A stretch of DNA of 7,126 bases from Bacteroidota bacterium (GTDB lineage Bacteria; Bacteroidota; Bacteroidia; Bacteroidales; UBA932): positions 1 to 7,126 of the forward strand of contig WRJW01000158.1 of assembly GCA_009778375.1 (NCBI GenBank). The letters run 5' to 3'. The translations under genes were made by a program, and so were the position numbers. The stretch's first letter is position 1, and each line of letters begins with the position of its first letter. Shown in pieces: positions 6,956-7,126 of the stretch. The notes beneath the pieces were generated by a model. That model ran no database searches and was not told the DNA's origin. It saw nothing but the letters and a program-made list of their open reading frames with translations.

Positions 6956-7126
6956 ATGAAAAACATTTTTTGTTGCCTTTTGCTCGTATGCCTATCGTTG
7001 GGAAATTCGGCTTGTAAAAAAGATAATAGCCCTCGAAACGTCCAACCTGCCAAGCCCATCACATTGACCACCAAGCAGGCTGAAAAACTTTCCGGAGATA
7101 ACGCTTTTGCATTTAATTTGTTCAGA
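6956..7126 (+). CDS. Putative lipoprotein serpin (protease inhibitor), 5' part only
   Basis: The first 57 codons of a gene cut by the right edge. Residues 1-19 are a lipoprotein signal peptide: Lys2, a hydrophobic stretch rich in Leu and Cys, then NSAC with Cys20 as the probable lipid-bearing residue, followed by KKDNS. The residue three before the cysteine is Asn, so the lipobox is weak. A short Pro-rich linker follows, then TTKQAEKLSGDNAFAFNLFR. The closing NAFAFNLFR resembles helix A at the start of serpins, where N-x-FAFDLYR-like segments are conserved. Serpins trap proteases through a reactive-centre loop near the C-terminus, which lies outside the window, so inhibitory function cannot be judged. 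The start is chosen from the signal peptide, the A-rich leader and the promoter 38 bases upstream. Membrane anchoring is well supported; the serpin call rests on a short segment. Confidence 0.7.
   Translation, partial: MKNIFCCLLLVCLSLGNSACKKDNSPRNVQPAKPITLTTKQAEKLSGDNAFAFNLFR

Overview
The window looks like chromosomal DNA from a member of the Bacteroidota. This is an inference. It rests on two promoters of the Bacteroidota type (TAnnTTTG -7 element), a split two-subunit methylmalonyl-CoA mutase, secreted enzymes whose signal peptides end in Ala-Gln, and a lipoprotein of the CKKD type. A saprospirian-type environmental lineage is possible but cannot be shown from this window.

Layout, all on the + strand. 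Positions 2-100 hold the last 32 codons of an unidentified gene, whose stop overlaps the next start (ATGA). Positions 97-2975 hold two tandem paralogous secreted glycoside hydrolases of family GH30, 11 bases apart. Both keep the two catalytic glutamates. A 37-base gap with a Bacteroidota-type promoter leads into the methylmalonyl-CoA mutase operon: the small, non-catalytic subunit (3013-4806), a 4-base gap, then the large, catalytic, B12-binding subunit (4811-6895). A second Bacteroidota-type promoter overlaps the end of that operon. It precedes the first 57 codons of a lipoprotein that looks like the start of a serpin (6956 to the right edge).

How the genes work together. The two GH30 enzymes probably share a message with the cut-off upstream gene and act outside the cytoplasm on beta-linked glucose- or xylose-type glycosides; the substrate cannot be set from sequence alone. 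The mutase pair forms one cytoplasmic heterodimer that interconverts succinyl-CoA and (R)-methylmalonyl-CoA, linking the TCA cycle to propionate metabolism. The serpin-like gene seems to be a separate transcription unit. No functional link joins the three blocks beyond adjacency.

No RNA gene, mobile element, CRISPR array or clear intrinsic terminator was seen. No stretch above about 60 bases lacks a gene. I found no convincing previously undescribed system. The points most worth a second look are the tandem GH30 duplication with divergent active-site loops, an Arg-to-Ser change in the CoA-binding part of the mutase, and the bacterial lipoprotein serpin.
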